Shown here: positions 33,315 through 44,765 of the stretch, piece by piece
Layout of the letters: each line of letters starts with the position of its first letter
How positions within the stretch are numbered: the stretch's first letter is position 1
Assembly: GCA_037176845.1 (NCBI GenBank)
Contig: JAYKXP010000010.1
Coordinates: 620,001-684,000, forward strand
DNA length: 64,000 nt
Source of the DNA: Paramarasmius palmivorus
Taxonomy: Eukaryota; Basidiomycota; Agaricomycetes; Agaricales; Marasmiaceae
Reading direction: 5' to 3'
The notes under the pieces: generated by a model
The model's input: only the letters and a program-made list of their open reading frames with translations
What the model was told of the DNA's origin: nothing
Database searches by the model: none
Made by a program: the position numbers and the translations under genes

Positions 33315-36300
33315 ATGGCGACCACGGAGAGCACTGTAAATGGCTTATTATCGAATAGCAAGATTGAAGACGAAAAGGCTCGCCATGACAAACGACTTGC
33401 GCTCAAGCAACTGAACGAGAACCCAACTTCTCCTGGTATGTCATCCCGTTCTTCGGATTTATTGCAGAATCTCAATATCCATTAATCTTCCAGAGTCTTC
33501 CAGGCTAGATTCATCGCTTAAACGACACACGGCTCTTATCAAGAGAACACGCCAGTCTCTGGGGGCGGATAACCGTGATCAAATATTGAAGGATATTGAC
33601 ACGCTCTCATTGGAGAAATATGTAGACGAAATTGTTGGCGCAGTAATGGATGGCATAGTCAAGTGTAAAACGGAAAAAGACGTGTGGAGTGCAGTCGAGG
33701 TGTGTCCCTTCGTCTCATCCTCGACCATCGCTCACTATGTATTAGACAATTTCCTCGCTGCATCGTCGTTTTCCGAAATCCTTTACACCCGCCCTTGTTT
33801 CGTCTCTTGCTTCGGCGCTCAGCGTTCCATCTCGGGCATCTCTTCAATCCTTGGCCCCAGAGCAGAGAGAGAAAGAAGACGCTTCCAGAGTGTCCCGTCA
33901 GAGACCGATCCTCCGAATCTGTTCCGAGCTAGCTCTTGTTGGTGTCATTAGGGATGGCCCAGGTCGAAGTGGCGGAGAATGGATTATGAAGGTCATGAAG
34001 GAAATGGTAAGTTAACTAGGCTCTCTTTAAATGAGTGAAGACCAACACGAGTTCTGCAAACAGCTGTCCAATGACCCCACACTTTCTTCGCTACCCCTCC
34101 TCTCTTCGTTCCTTAAGTCCTACTCGTATCCGTTCCTCGGGATTGTCCCCTCGTCATCATCTAAGCAAATCCCCACGAACTCTGAGCCGGGGACTCTATC
34201 TACACAAGCAGATGAAGCACCATCGCTCGAGATGTTCCCTTCTCTTACCAATGAAGCCGACCAACTAGTGGAAAAGGACATTCGGGATCGGTTCAAGCGT
34301 ATGTGCGAAGGCTACTTTGATAACGTGTGTAAGAAATTGTTGAAGGAACATACGGTGAGTATGGTGGTTCCGTTTTATGTGTATCAACTCAGTCGTATTG
34401 CACAGCGTTTGCAAGACCAAGATCGTCGTAACCACGAAGCATACATAAGATCAGGCGAAATCTTTGAGGACCGGCAACAAGCATACGAAAAGATGACCAA
34501 AGGCTACGAAAAACTGCTTGCAAACTGTCAACAGTACGTGCTTACCTATCCATCACAACCTTATTACTAAGGATTAATAGATTGTCAGAACTACTCTACC
34601 TGCCTTTGCCGACCCTTCCCACTTCATCCCGAAAAGCGGATACCATTCAGATTGGACTGAGTAACGGCAATGTCCTGGGGGGCGAAGATAGCGAAAAAAT
34701 ATTCACCACCGGAGGCAAGTGGGAAGACGAAGAAGAGAGAAAGTTTTATGAGGAAGTGCATGACTTGAAAGACTTCGTACCTAAGAGCTTACTAGGCCTT
34801 GAAGAGGGTGAACCGAAAGCCGCGGAAGAGGATGAAGAGCAGGTGAAACAGCGACTGGAACAAGAAAAGGAAGAATTTAGGAAATTAGAGGAAGAGCTCG
34901 AAAAGTTGAACGAGGGGGCGATTGCCCCAGTGACCTCAAAAGAAGATGAAGGAGATGAGGCTGATGAGTACGTTCAAAACTTCTTTTCGTGAACTGCAGT
35001 TGATTCATTGTTTAATAGTACTCCAACACCTACACCCGGGACGCCAAAGGCAGCAACACCCCCGCTCTCTCCCCATCTCGCACCACAAGGACCATCTCAA
35101 CTTCTCTCGGCGTTACTTGCCAGGCTACCTGAGGCAACCAATCGCGCGTTGATTGATCAAGCAGCCATTGATTTTGCGTTTTTGAACTCCAAAGCCGCTC
35201 GGAAGCGCCTTGTAAAGGTGGGTGCTGATCACGGCACCTCCGGGAAGGGAATACTCATAACCTCTTGTGAAGTTCCTATCACAGGTTCCAAAGACGAGGA
35301 CTGATTTATTGCCCCATTATTCTCGCCTGGTCGCGACTCTTAACAATTACATGCCAGACATTGGCACGGAGCTCGTTGGCATTGTCAGTCCCCTCTTTCG
35401 CTCAATGTAGCAAGCTTATCGAACTGGTTTGGCTAGTTGGACGCCGAGTTCCGCTATTTACAGAAGAAGAAGAACGTTATTAAAGACCTGGCAGAACTGA
35501 GACTCAAGGTCAGACTACACTTTTTTTTGCAGACCAGCCGCTCAGCTTCTTTTAGAACATCATGTATCTGTCCAACTTGACCAAGTTCCGCGTTGTTCCC
35601 ACACATGTGATCCTCCATATTTTCAAGGTTTGCCTGGACGATTTCTCTGGCAACAATGTAGAAAACCTGGCGCTGTTACTGGAAGGATGTGGTAGGTTCT
35701 TACTGAGGAGTGAAGACACACGAGAGCGCTTTGGAACTATGGTGTGTAGCTACTGCATCAATTTCCGCGCCTACGACATTTTTGACGTCTGACTTCTAGC
35801 TGGAATTGATGCGTCGCAAGCAGAGCATGCAACACTTCGACCAAAGACAACTTTTGTTATTGGAGAATGCCTATTACCAAGTGGGTCTCCTATTCACAAT
35901 CGTGTACTTGAGCTAAATGTCTCGCAGTGCAACCCCCCGGAGCGAGGTCCCCGTCAAGAGAAAGAACGCACCCCGATGGAGCTGTTCATTCGTCATTTGA
36001 TTTATGACGTGTTAGCAAAGAAAACAATTGACAAGGTTTTCAAGTTGATACGCAAACTCGATTGGGACGACGAAAATATACGAACCATATTGTTCAAGAT
36101 CTTCACCAAGCCGTGGAAACTCAAGTTTGGCAACATCAGTCTCGTGGCTATGTTGACGTATGACCTCCAACGATATCATCCCAGCTTTTCGGTGTCTGTT
36201 GTTGACCAGGTTCTGGAGGACGTCAGGCGAGGATTGGAGCAAAACGTCTACAGCACAAACCAACGTCGGGTAGCGACCATTAAGTATCTAGGAGAGCTAT

Positions 36301-37659
36301 ATATCTATCGACTCTTGAGCTCAGGCATCATTTTTGACACGTTGTGGACTGTCGTCACTTTCGGCCATCGTAAGCGCGTTCTAATTTGTGCTCCACTCAT
36401 TAATTCACATTCATTGTAGCGGACGGTCGCCCACTTCCTCAACAAGGTTGTCCTTTGGACATGCCAGATGATTTCTTCCGTGTTCGTTTGGTCTGCGCGC
36501 TGTTGGATACGTGTGGGATGTGTTTCGACCGGGGCACGCAAAAAAAGAAGCTTGACAATTTCTTGACTTTCTTCCAGGTGGGTTTCTTTATCTACGACCT
36601 GGCGGTCTCAATGACCTTGCTTTAGTACTACATTCATTGCAAGAACGAGCTTCCTATGGATGTCGACTTTATGGTTTCCGACTCGCTCGAGGTAAAGTAT
36701 CGGTATGCAATCGCCCATCCTGACTTGCTTATCTGGTCTGCAGGCCGTCCGTCCTAAGATGCAGCTTGCGAAAACACTCGAAGATGCAGCAATTGCTGTC
36801 GATGACATGCTCAATGTCGCATTCCAAAGTTCCGAAGGTGAGCTATCATCGTCATGGATCTCCGGGTCTTTTTTGCTGACAAAGGGATAGCAACCGATGG
36901 TGAGGATAGTGGCGAAGAGAGCGGCGGAGAAGAAGACGAACGAGCGGAAAATGAGAAGGACGATGACGAGGAAGAGGATGCAGAGGAAGAGGAAGATGAA
37001 ATGGTTAGTTGTCTGATTGACGTTTCGGTGCATTTAAGATTCTGATCCGCCGTCCAAGGATCAGGAAAGGCCACCTTCTCCCGAAGAAGCCATTGTACTT
37101 TCTTCTAGTCAGGAGAACTTGGGCCCTTCTGCAGAAGCTGAAGCCGAATTCGAGAAGGAGCTCGCGAAATTAGTCACTGATATCTCTGGCGAGGGACGTA
37201 GGGTTGACAAGAAGACGGCTCTCCAGATGTGGGATTCCGCTGTCCTGCCACCTGCCGTGCGTAACAAGAAACGCGGAGACGATGCAGAAGACGAGGGTAA
37301 CGATGATGACAACAACAATGGTGTCATGAACTTCACGATAGTAACTAAGCGAGGTAACAAGCATCAGGTATGTATTGTGTCTGCGGTAAGTACCATGGTA
37401 CTTATCTTTCGTTTAGACACGGCAACTAGCTGTCCCTGCGGAGTCAGCATTGGCTATCAATACGCGCAGCGCACAGCTGAAGGACAGGGTTGAACAGCAG
37501 CATTTGAAGCGCTTGGTACTTAATTATGAACAGCGTGAAGAAGCCGAAGAAATCAAGGGTGCGTTACATACTAGATCGACCACTCTTTGCTGACTCGATG
37601 TATTAGCCCTTGAAGCTCGAAATCGTGCGAGTGCCGTCAAGATTCGATATGTTGGCTAG
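33315..37659 (+). CDS. UPF2: UPF2/NMD2, nonsense-mediated mRNA decay scaffold
   Basis: Bridges UPF1 and UPF3 in the surveillance complex that degrades mRNAs with premature stops. The start at 33315 reads MATTESTVNGLLSNSKIEDEKA. The three MIF4G domains are visible: the first around SLEKYVDEIVGAVMDGIVKC to GPGRSGGEWIMKVMKEM, the second with FLNSKAARKRLVKV and LRLKNIMYLSNLTKFRVVP, the third with IRHLIYDVLAKKTIDKVFKLIRKLDWDDE and RVATIKYLGELYIYRLL. A highly acidic linker (EESGGEEDERAENEKDDDEEED) precedes the UPF1-binding C-terminus, which ends ARNRASAVKIRYVG. About fifteen introns interrupt the gene. It is head-to-head with the ATRIP-like gene. The family assignment is strong. Confidence 0.92.
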
Positions 37660-38007
37660 CAACGTCGAGGCATTTCTAGCTTGATCTATTCCTTCCCCCA
37701 AGACTGATACGCACCGGTCGCGAATGGTCAATGGACCATCACTACCACTTACCGCATTCGGTATTTCGAGCGCCTTCGTGGCTTCGGGTCGACCACTCAA
37801 GGTCTCGCATCTCCTGAAGTTTCTGACTTATATTGAGTATGCCAGCAGTCGAGTCTTTGAGCTATAGCAGCCGAGATTCTTACTGTTCACAGAATTTAGA
37901 AGTTACATAGACTTTTGTACGTACTTCGGCACGTGTATGGAAAAAGCGTGAGAGTTATTTAACAGCGCGACTTGGGTCTAGTCACTTCATGACTTCCCAC
38001 CACCACC
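37660..38007 (+). other. Intergenic: UPF2 3' end and kinase upstream region
   Basis: 348 bp on the shared strand. A GTCACTTCATGACTTCCCACCACCACC leader precedes the kinase start. No clear TATA box or coding sequence was found. Confidence 0.4.
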
Positions 38008-39546
38008 ATGCGCATTCTACCCTCCAATAAAGGATCTCCTTTAGAGCTTATTGACGATGTCCGAATAACGAGGCAGTTGAAGTCATCCAATCGACACAAC
38101 ATCAACCAATATAAGGTTCGCAAGCGACTGAAGGAGATTGGAGGTAGTCATGTCGAAATTTCCCTTTGTGAGGACGGTCCTGAGGGTCAAGAAGTGGTGA
38201 GTCTTCTTCAGAGTATCTGTCCCTTCCGACCACTCACTCCTGTCAGCTTCTGAAAGCAGTCAAGCGTAAAACACCGGAGGATAAGTACAAGCAGCTCAGG
38301 CGCAGCTATCAGGCAGGAACCTATCTTGGGGAACAAGCAGCTCGCAAAGAAATCACCATTCTTCAAGCATGTCGACACCCCAATATCGTTCGACTATTCG
38401 AGGTGGTGGATGATGAATCGCAGGACAAAATCTACCTGGGTGAGTACTGTTACGGCTGAAGTAGAAAGCCGAACTAATGAGCGCGTTAGTGCTAGAGTAC
38501 ATGGGTGGCGGCCAAATCCAATGGAAGAATACGGATGGCCAGCCAATATTAACGACGGACCAGTCAAGAAGGATTTTTCGAGACACAGTACTTGGGCTAG
38601 AGTATCGTGAGTCCACCGGCGGTTTTTCCTCGGTTGCTTTCAAACTAACTTCTGGGGTCAATATAGTGCACAGCCAAGGAATCATCCATCGTGATTTGAA
38701 GCCTGCCAATCTCGTATGGTCCAGGGATCACAGTGTTGTGAAGATCATTGATTTCGGCATTTCACACTTTAGTGAGCTCGAAAGAACGGTATGCACCCTA
38801 ACTCCCAAAAACCGGCACCTGTCCCGGGCACCCGCTTCACTATTTCCGAATGAGGATTTAATGAAGCAGCAGGTATGGTCTCGAGACAACTATTTCGTGA
38901 AGGTCATTGATATTAGATAGGGTACCGCGATGCTAATGTCGCCAGAAATCTGTTGGATTGCCCCAGATGACTATGTAGCCTCCTCAGACACACTAGGCTC
39001 GTCGTCCACGGTTCAGCCATATGCTCAAATACCGCACGAGCGACCACCGATCACAAAAGCACTTGATGTTTGGTCACTCGGTGTGACATTGTATTGCTTT
39101 CTCTTCGGCCACTTTCCTTTCCAACTGCCTGACAGTCTGAATGGGAATAATCATCATAATCGATACATGCTGTTCAAACGGATCTGCACCCTTGACTGGA
39201 CTCCAGAAAACTTCATGGGAGCTGACGGCATGCCTACTGGAGGGAGGAAGGGCTCTGATACTGTTACCGGTCTTTTAGATTCCATGCTTCAGAAGAACCC
39301 TCAAAGCAGAATCAGCGTGAGGGATATCAAGGTTTGTCTGAAGAGTTCTTCAGCTCATGATTTATAATGACTATTCTCCAGCGCCATCCTTGGGTTCTTG
39401 AGGGCATATCTAAGCCGGAAGAATGGTTACGTTTGACGACGCCCGATGCTCCAGAGACAGCCGCACGGAGTTGGATGAATCGAATGGGGCGTCGTCTTTC
39501 ACTTGTCAATCCATGTCGCAATATTCCGTGGAATTTGTGCGGGTGA
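38008..39546 (+). CDS. Ser/Thr protein kinase, CaMKK/LKB1-type (Ssp1/Sak1-like)
   Basis: A calcium/calmodulin-dependent kinase kinase-like enzyme, a family that phosphorylates AMPK/Snf1 activation loops. Visible motifs: NINQYKVRKRLKEIGGSHVEISL at the glycine loop, which lacks the usual GxGxxG; AVKRK with the ATP Lys; ARKEITILQACRHPNIVRLFEVVDD with the helix C Glu; LVLEYMGGGQIQW hinge; IIHRDLKPANLVW catalytic loop; IDFGISHFSELE; then DLMKQQ joined to GTAMLMSPEI, the activation end with SPE for APE. LDVWSLGVTLYCFLFGHFPF and NPQSRISVRDIKRHPWV complete the lobe. The intron at 38873-38920 resembles the exon at 38714. The catalytic residues are present, so activity is likely despite the odd glycine loop. 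Confidence 0.87.
38714..38916 (+). repeat. Diverged direct repeat: kinase exon segment and an intron
   Basis: The 44 nt at 38714-38757 (coding VWSRDHSVVKIIDF) and 38873-38916 (reading VWSRDNYFVKVIDI) match at 31 of 44 positions without gaps. The match includes 8 identical leading bases and a 15-base block with one mismatch. The second copy begins at the GT donor of the 48-nt intron 38873-38920. Confidence 0.75.
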
Positions 39547-39887
39547 TCGCCAGAACCAATACATTCATTTGGGATGGACTCTCTTTACATAGTCATTTCT
39601 TTTTACACTCTTTTTGGGACATTCTCTAGAAAACCGAACTGTTGTATACTTATTGCTAGATCTCGAAATAGATTTTAGAGCTTGATCTGCCTAAACGCAA
39701 GTCTAGCTCGTTCGAATTTCTACTTGCCAATGCCTTAAAAGCTTGACAATGACACGTACCTAAGGATTACCCGTGACCGTGGGGAGGGCAGTGCTAGTAG
39801 TCGTGTCGCTGGCGTTTTGGCTGAATTGTTATTTACATTCTCCTCTCTTCGGTTTTCATCGCCCAGGTCACAAGGAACTCTTTCGAA
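39547..39887. other. Intergenic: kinase 3' end, Tudor-SN upstream
   Basis: 341 bp, both genes on the plus strand. CT-rich TTACATTCTCCTCTCTTCGG near 39833 is a likely Tudor-SN leader. Nothing else was recognised. Confidence 0.4.
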
Positions 39888-42800
39888 ATGTCTATGAAAG
39901 CAGTCAGTGTCATATCTTTTTCTTCATCATATACGCTGACGAGCGCACAGATCGTCAAAAGTGAATACCCATCCGGAGTCGTGTGCAACAGTATTGTAAT
40001 TAGTTAATCTCTAGGTGTCATCTCTGGTGACTCTCTTGTGCTTCGCGGTCGTCCTGGTCCTCAAGGGCAACCACCAAAAGAAAGGCAAGCTCACCTAAAA
40101 TACCCCATGACACCCGTATTGATTTCTTCCAGGGTTCTACACCTGGCTGACGTTAGCGCCCCACGTTTAGGTACATCTACTAGGGAAGATGAGGTGCGTG
40201 ATTGTTTATATCATGGCTTCTGCTAGTATAACTGACCTCTTTATAGCCTTGGGCCTTCGAATCTCGAGAATTTCTTCGTGCACTCGTTGTCGGAAAAGAA
40301 ATATCATTCGTTTCCGCGCACTCCTTACCCTCAAATGACGATATACCCAGGGACATTGGCAGCGCCGATCTCGGAGGAGTTGACCTCACTTCGGAAGTTT
40401 TGAAGAACGGTTGGGGCAAAGTAAAGGAATCTAAGAGAGATCCCACGGACGAGGATAATGCCAGGCGTGAACTTGAAGGCGAGGCAAAAGCAGCCGGAAA
40501 GGGTATCTGGAATCCGCATGGGCCGAAGGCATGTTACAGTTATCGCTGCTGTCGTAGCTCTGTCGCTTATGGATATGAAAGACTCGCACAGTAAACCACA
40601 ACATGCCGACAGACTCACAGGCCTTTGTGAACGAGTGGAAGGGCAAGAACATCGATGGTGAGGACGTTTGACCCAAGTTCACCGGCTCTCAGACTAACGG
40701 ACTCTACTATCCAGCCATCGTCGAGCAAGTGAGAGACGGTTCGACTCTACGAGTACGTTTGTTGTTGCCAGAAGGAGACCATCAAATTGTCAACATAGCA
40801 CTTGCTGGTGTCCGTTGTGCTCGAGCATCGTCTAAGCAGGGCGAAACCGCGGAGCCATGGGGTGAAGAAGTGGGTCTAATTACTGCTCCATCATGTAGCT
40901 CTAGTCGCGACGTTAATAAACGCGTCTGGTCAGGCCAAATTCTTCACCGAATCTCGTCTTCTCCAGCGGGCAGTTCGGGTCCAGATCCTCTCACTTCCTA
41001 CATCCACTGCCACACCATTTCAAGCTAGCGCCACTGGGTCAGCACCTGTTACCGCCAGTGTCTTCATTGGAAATGGTACGAATCACGTTGTTCGATTTTC
41101 CACTGTAGCTAATGTATATCCCAAGTCCTGCACCCGGCTGGTAACATCGCCGAATTCCTGGTTGGGGCTGGCTTAGCCCGTGTGGTTGACTGGCACGCAG
41201 GAATGCTTGCCGCGGGTGGTGGGATGGAGCGACTTCGAGCTGCTGAAAAAAGCGCCAAAGAGAAACGACTATGCCTCTACGCAAGTACACCAGCGCCAAC
41301 AGCGTTGAAAGCCAGCACCTCAATCAATGGTAACGCCCGCACCTTTGATGCACAAGTAATCCGAATTTGGAGTGGAGACCAAATCTCTGTGGTCGAGAAA
41401 GACTCGGGTAAAGAGCGCAGAATACAATTGAGCTCGACTAGGGGGCCAAAGTAACTGTTCTCCTGCCTCCCAAAATTTACGAGGTTCTCATGTCTTGTAG
41501 GCTTTCAGATCCTAAGCAAGCCTATTATGCACAAGAGGCCCGGGAGTTCTTGCGCAAAAAGCTTATTGGCAAGATTGTCAAAGTGAACATCGACTTCATC
41601 AGACCAAAGGAAGGCGAGTTTGACGAGAGGGAATGCGGTAAGCCAAAATCGGTTTTTGTGTACATATCAGGCTGATGGTTCACAACAGGTACTGTGAGAT
41701 ATGGGGGCCAGAATGCGTAAATACAAATTCTCTGCCTCGTTGACTGGAAACTCACAATCCCCACTTTGTAGTAACATTGCAGAACAGCTCATCGAGAAGG
41801 GTTTGGCCGGTGTTGTTCGCCACAAACGTGACGATGAAGATCGTTCCCCCGATTTTGATAAGTTCATGGCCGCTGAACAAGCGTCAGTCCTATCTCAATT
41901 CCCAAACGCCTATTCTCAAGATCACTGTGCCACAGGGCTGTCGCCGAAGCGAGAGGCATTCATTCCGGAAAGGACATCCCTCCACCAAAACAACCCCTGA
42001 ACATCTCTGAAGTCGGTTCCTGCAATCACAACATTTTAAATTTTACTGATGGTTCTGCAGACCAGCTCCCGTGCAACACCTTTCGTGAACAGCTTCAAAC
42101 GACTCGGAAGGATACCTGCAGTGGTCGACTACGTTGCTGCAGGCTCGAGATTCAAGTAGCAAGGTCTTTCAATAATTCGAACCCTTGGCTTACCTTGTCC
42201 ATCTAGGCTCTACCTGCCAAAGGATAACCAGACACTTACTTTAGTCCTCGGCGGTAATGTCTTCGTCCATCCTCTGCTCAGAACGAATCTCATCGTCACT
42301 CCAGGCATTCGAGCTCCAAGAACGGCACGGAATGCCTCAGAGAAGAGCGAACCTTTTGGTGTTGAATCCTTCGAATTTGCCACTAGGCGATACATGCAGC
42401 GTGACGTCGAGTTCGAAGTCGAAACTATCGATAAGTCCGGAGGTTTCATCGGTGCTTTATACTTTAATAAAACCGAAAATGTTGCCATCTCTCTCGTGAG
42501 AGAAGGACTCGCTACTGTGCATTCCTACTCAGCGGATAGTTTGCCATGGGCCAAACAGCTATATGATGCAGAGGTTTGCTACTAATTTCCTTTTGGTGCA
42601 ATACTTGGACTCAACTGTGGTATAGAGCGAGGCCAAGGCTGCAAAACGCAATGTGTGCTACTTCATTTCATACATACAACAATACCTGACTTTGTGGAAA
42701 CAGATTTGGCACGACTACGACGAAGAAGCTGATCTTGCGGCTCAAGCCGAGAGTCAGACGGATGATAACGGCCCTATGAAGTCGGAGTACCTCGATGTAA

Positions 42801-43701
42801 TCATCAGTGACATCCGGCCAAAGAATGGCTTCCAGTTCTCTGTACAGATTCTCAACACCGAGGGTATATCATTGTCATGCTATCTCATTCATCGTCTCAC
42901 CGAATATCTATTCCAGGTATCGCCTCATTAGAAAAGTTGATGAGAGAATTCTCCCTTCATCATTCTGGGGCCGTATCGGTACCTGCAGGATTCACACCAA
43001 AAGGAGGTGACCTTGTCTCCGCGAAATTCTCAGATGGAGCATGGTATCGTGCCAAGATTAAACGTTCATCTCCGCTCAAGAAGGTGCAATATCTATCTAC
43101 CCTGACATATCAGACGCTAATTCTTGTTCTAGGAAGCGGAGTTGACATTTATCGACTATGGAAATCAAGAAACAGTGTCATTCTCCAACATTCGGCCACT
43201 AGATCCAAAGTTCCGTTCTCTACCTGGTCAGGCACAAGATGCGAGATTAAGGTGACAACTGTCATACAATGAGAAGTATCTGATTCTAATACGAGGTATA
43301 GTTTCATCAAGCTCGTCGATCCAGATAGCGAATATTTTCCTGATGCTATTGACCGATTCCGTACTTTGTGTGAGGGACGGAAGCTGGTGAGCATTTCACA
43401 GGATTGGCTTTCTGCCCTGCTCAAATTTGCTCCTTAGATTGCCAACATCGACCACAAAGAAGGAAACCTGCTACATCTCCGCCTCATCGATCCTCAAGAC
43501 CCCGCAACAGCCCAAGACCCTTCTGCTTGCATAAACGCGGACTTACTTCGAGAAGGAGTGGCTCTTGTAGATCGCAAAGGGTGCAGATATCTATCGTCAT
43601 ACCCTCAGTTGATGAAAAAGTTCCAACAATCGCTTAATGATGCCAAACGCGAGCGTCTGGGAATGTTCGAATTTGGTGATATTGAGGACGACGATGAGTA
43701 A
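39888..43701 (+). CDS. Tudor-SN / SND1 homolog (staphylococcal nuclease domains plus Tudor)
   Basis: A multifunctional RNA-binding protein linked to RNA stability, stress granules and splicing. The start at 39888 gives MSMKAIVKSV, after which introns lead to ISGDSLVLRGRPGPQGQPPKE of the first SN-like domain. Further SN-like repeats are seen: GSTLRVRLLLPEGDHQIVNIALAGVRCARA; AQVIRIWSGDQISVVEKDSGKERRIQLSS followed by AREFLRKKLIGKIVKVNIDF; and VVDYVAAGSRFKLYLP with LGGIRAPR. The Tudor domain follows (GDLVSAKFSDGAWYRAKI, FIDYGNQETVSFSNIRPL) inside a final partial SN fold. It ends with an acidic DIEDDDE. More than ten introns are present. Domain order matches the family fully. The catalytic SNase residues are usually lost in this family. 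Confidence 0.92.
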
Positions 43702-44096
43702 CTGGGATGCTGTTGTGTTGTTAAAATTTAGGGATATGTAGTACGAGTGCGAGCGAATGATCATTGCGTCTTTTGACCATGCCAAGGTGTGCACTGTGGA
43801 CAGAATCGGAATCGTGACATATCCGAAGCACGTGTCGTGCGAGATAGGGGCACCATGATCTTTTTTCTTTCACTCACCCATCGATGAGAGGCGTTTGCCT
43901 ATCACCCGTAGGTATTCTTCAAGTCCTTTCTCTAGCTTCATCATGTTACTGAAATAAGCAGACAACTATCCATATGGAGTCTATTATGGGTTACGTGGCT
44001 TTACCTCTCTTGTGCGACACGATTGGCCGCATATTCTTAGCCTACGCCTTCAGTATGTATGCTAAACACGACTCCTTAGTACTCAGTTATCATCGA
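43702..44096. other. Intergenic: after Tudor-SN, before the APH-like pseudogene
   Basis: 395 bp without a supported gene. No repeat or RNA gene was recognised. Any promoter of the decayed gene would have been here. Confidence 0.4.
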
Positions 44097-44569
44097 TGAA
44101 GCGCTCGCCACGCAACACATTAAAGCGCAAATAACCACCCCGTCCCCAATGTCCTCCACGACAAAGACCTCGGTTGTATCGTTCTTATGGTCGATCTTCC
44201 TGATCAGGATATACGGTATTACAGAGAAGAGAGAGCTCCGACAAGCCTCTGCAGAACATATCTCTGTTCTTACGCAGACCATAAGCGATTGCATTTTGTC
44301 TGCCAACTGCGTAACATCCCTCCTCCACCCAATAGGTCGGTCTCTGGTGTCTCCGGAAATCGTTCATGAGCTACTGCATATACGTCTCGAAAGTTGTCGG
44401 ACCGTTTGCATCACAGGATGACTTCCATAACGCGCCATTCTGCAGGCCGTGGCCCGATAACATCAGCGACGATACTTGGGTCTTTGCGGCCCAAGTCTAT
44501 TTTACCCATGGTGATTTGTCTCCGACCAACATCCTTGTTGACGACGTCCGAATGCTGATTCGGCGGTGA
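44097..44569 (+). pseudogene. Decayed APH/choline-kinase-like phosphotransferase
   Basis: Fragments of a fungal aminoglycoside-phosphotransferase-like protein occur in order but in three frames. EALATQHIKAQITTP reads first. PVPNVLHDKDLGCIVLMVDLPDQ and LHFVCQLRNIPPPPNRSVSGVSG follow in another frame after a shift near a C run at about 44132. VVGPFASQDDFHNAPF and FTHGDLSPTNILVDD, the catalytic-loop motif of the family, read in a third frame from about 44366. The sequence stops after ILVDD, so the downstream Mg-binding DWE segment and the C-terminal half are missing. No intron of normal size can explain the first shift. I read it as a pseudogene; sequencing errors are a lesser alternative. Confidence 0.65.
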
Positions 44570-44765
44570 TCCATCGTTAACAGACCAAGTGGGTCGATGT
44601 GTTTGAGCAAATATTTCCGCAGTGTGCTGATAAGCTGACAGTTGAGAAAGAGATCTGGAAATGTCACATCCCGTGCCAGATTCCATATCGTAAAATATCA
44701 TGACGGTTTTAAGCAGCATTTTAGAATAGTTCGTGTATTTGGGGTATCTATAAGGTGAGCAAAAT

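Noticed and set aside
36854..37074. Acidic and Ser-rich small open frames in UPF2
   Set aside because: They are the UPF2 acidic linker read in its own or other frames, not separate genes.
38787..38871. An additional intron between ERT and DLMKQQ in the kinase
   Set aside because: The segment reads through in frame, and homologs carry a variable insert of about this length between DFG and the GT..PE motif. The CTAAC element lies right after the putative donor, which does not fit a branch point.
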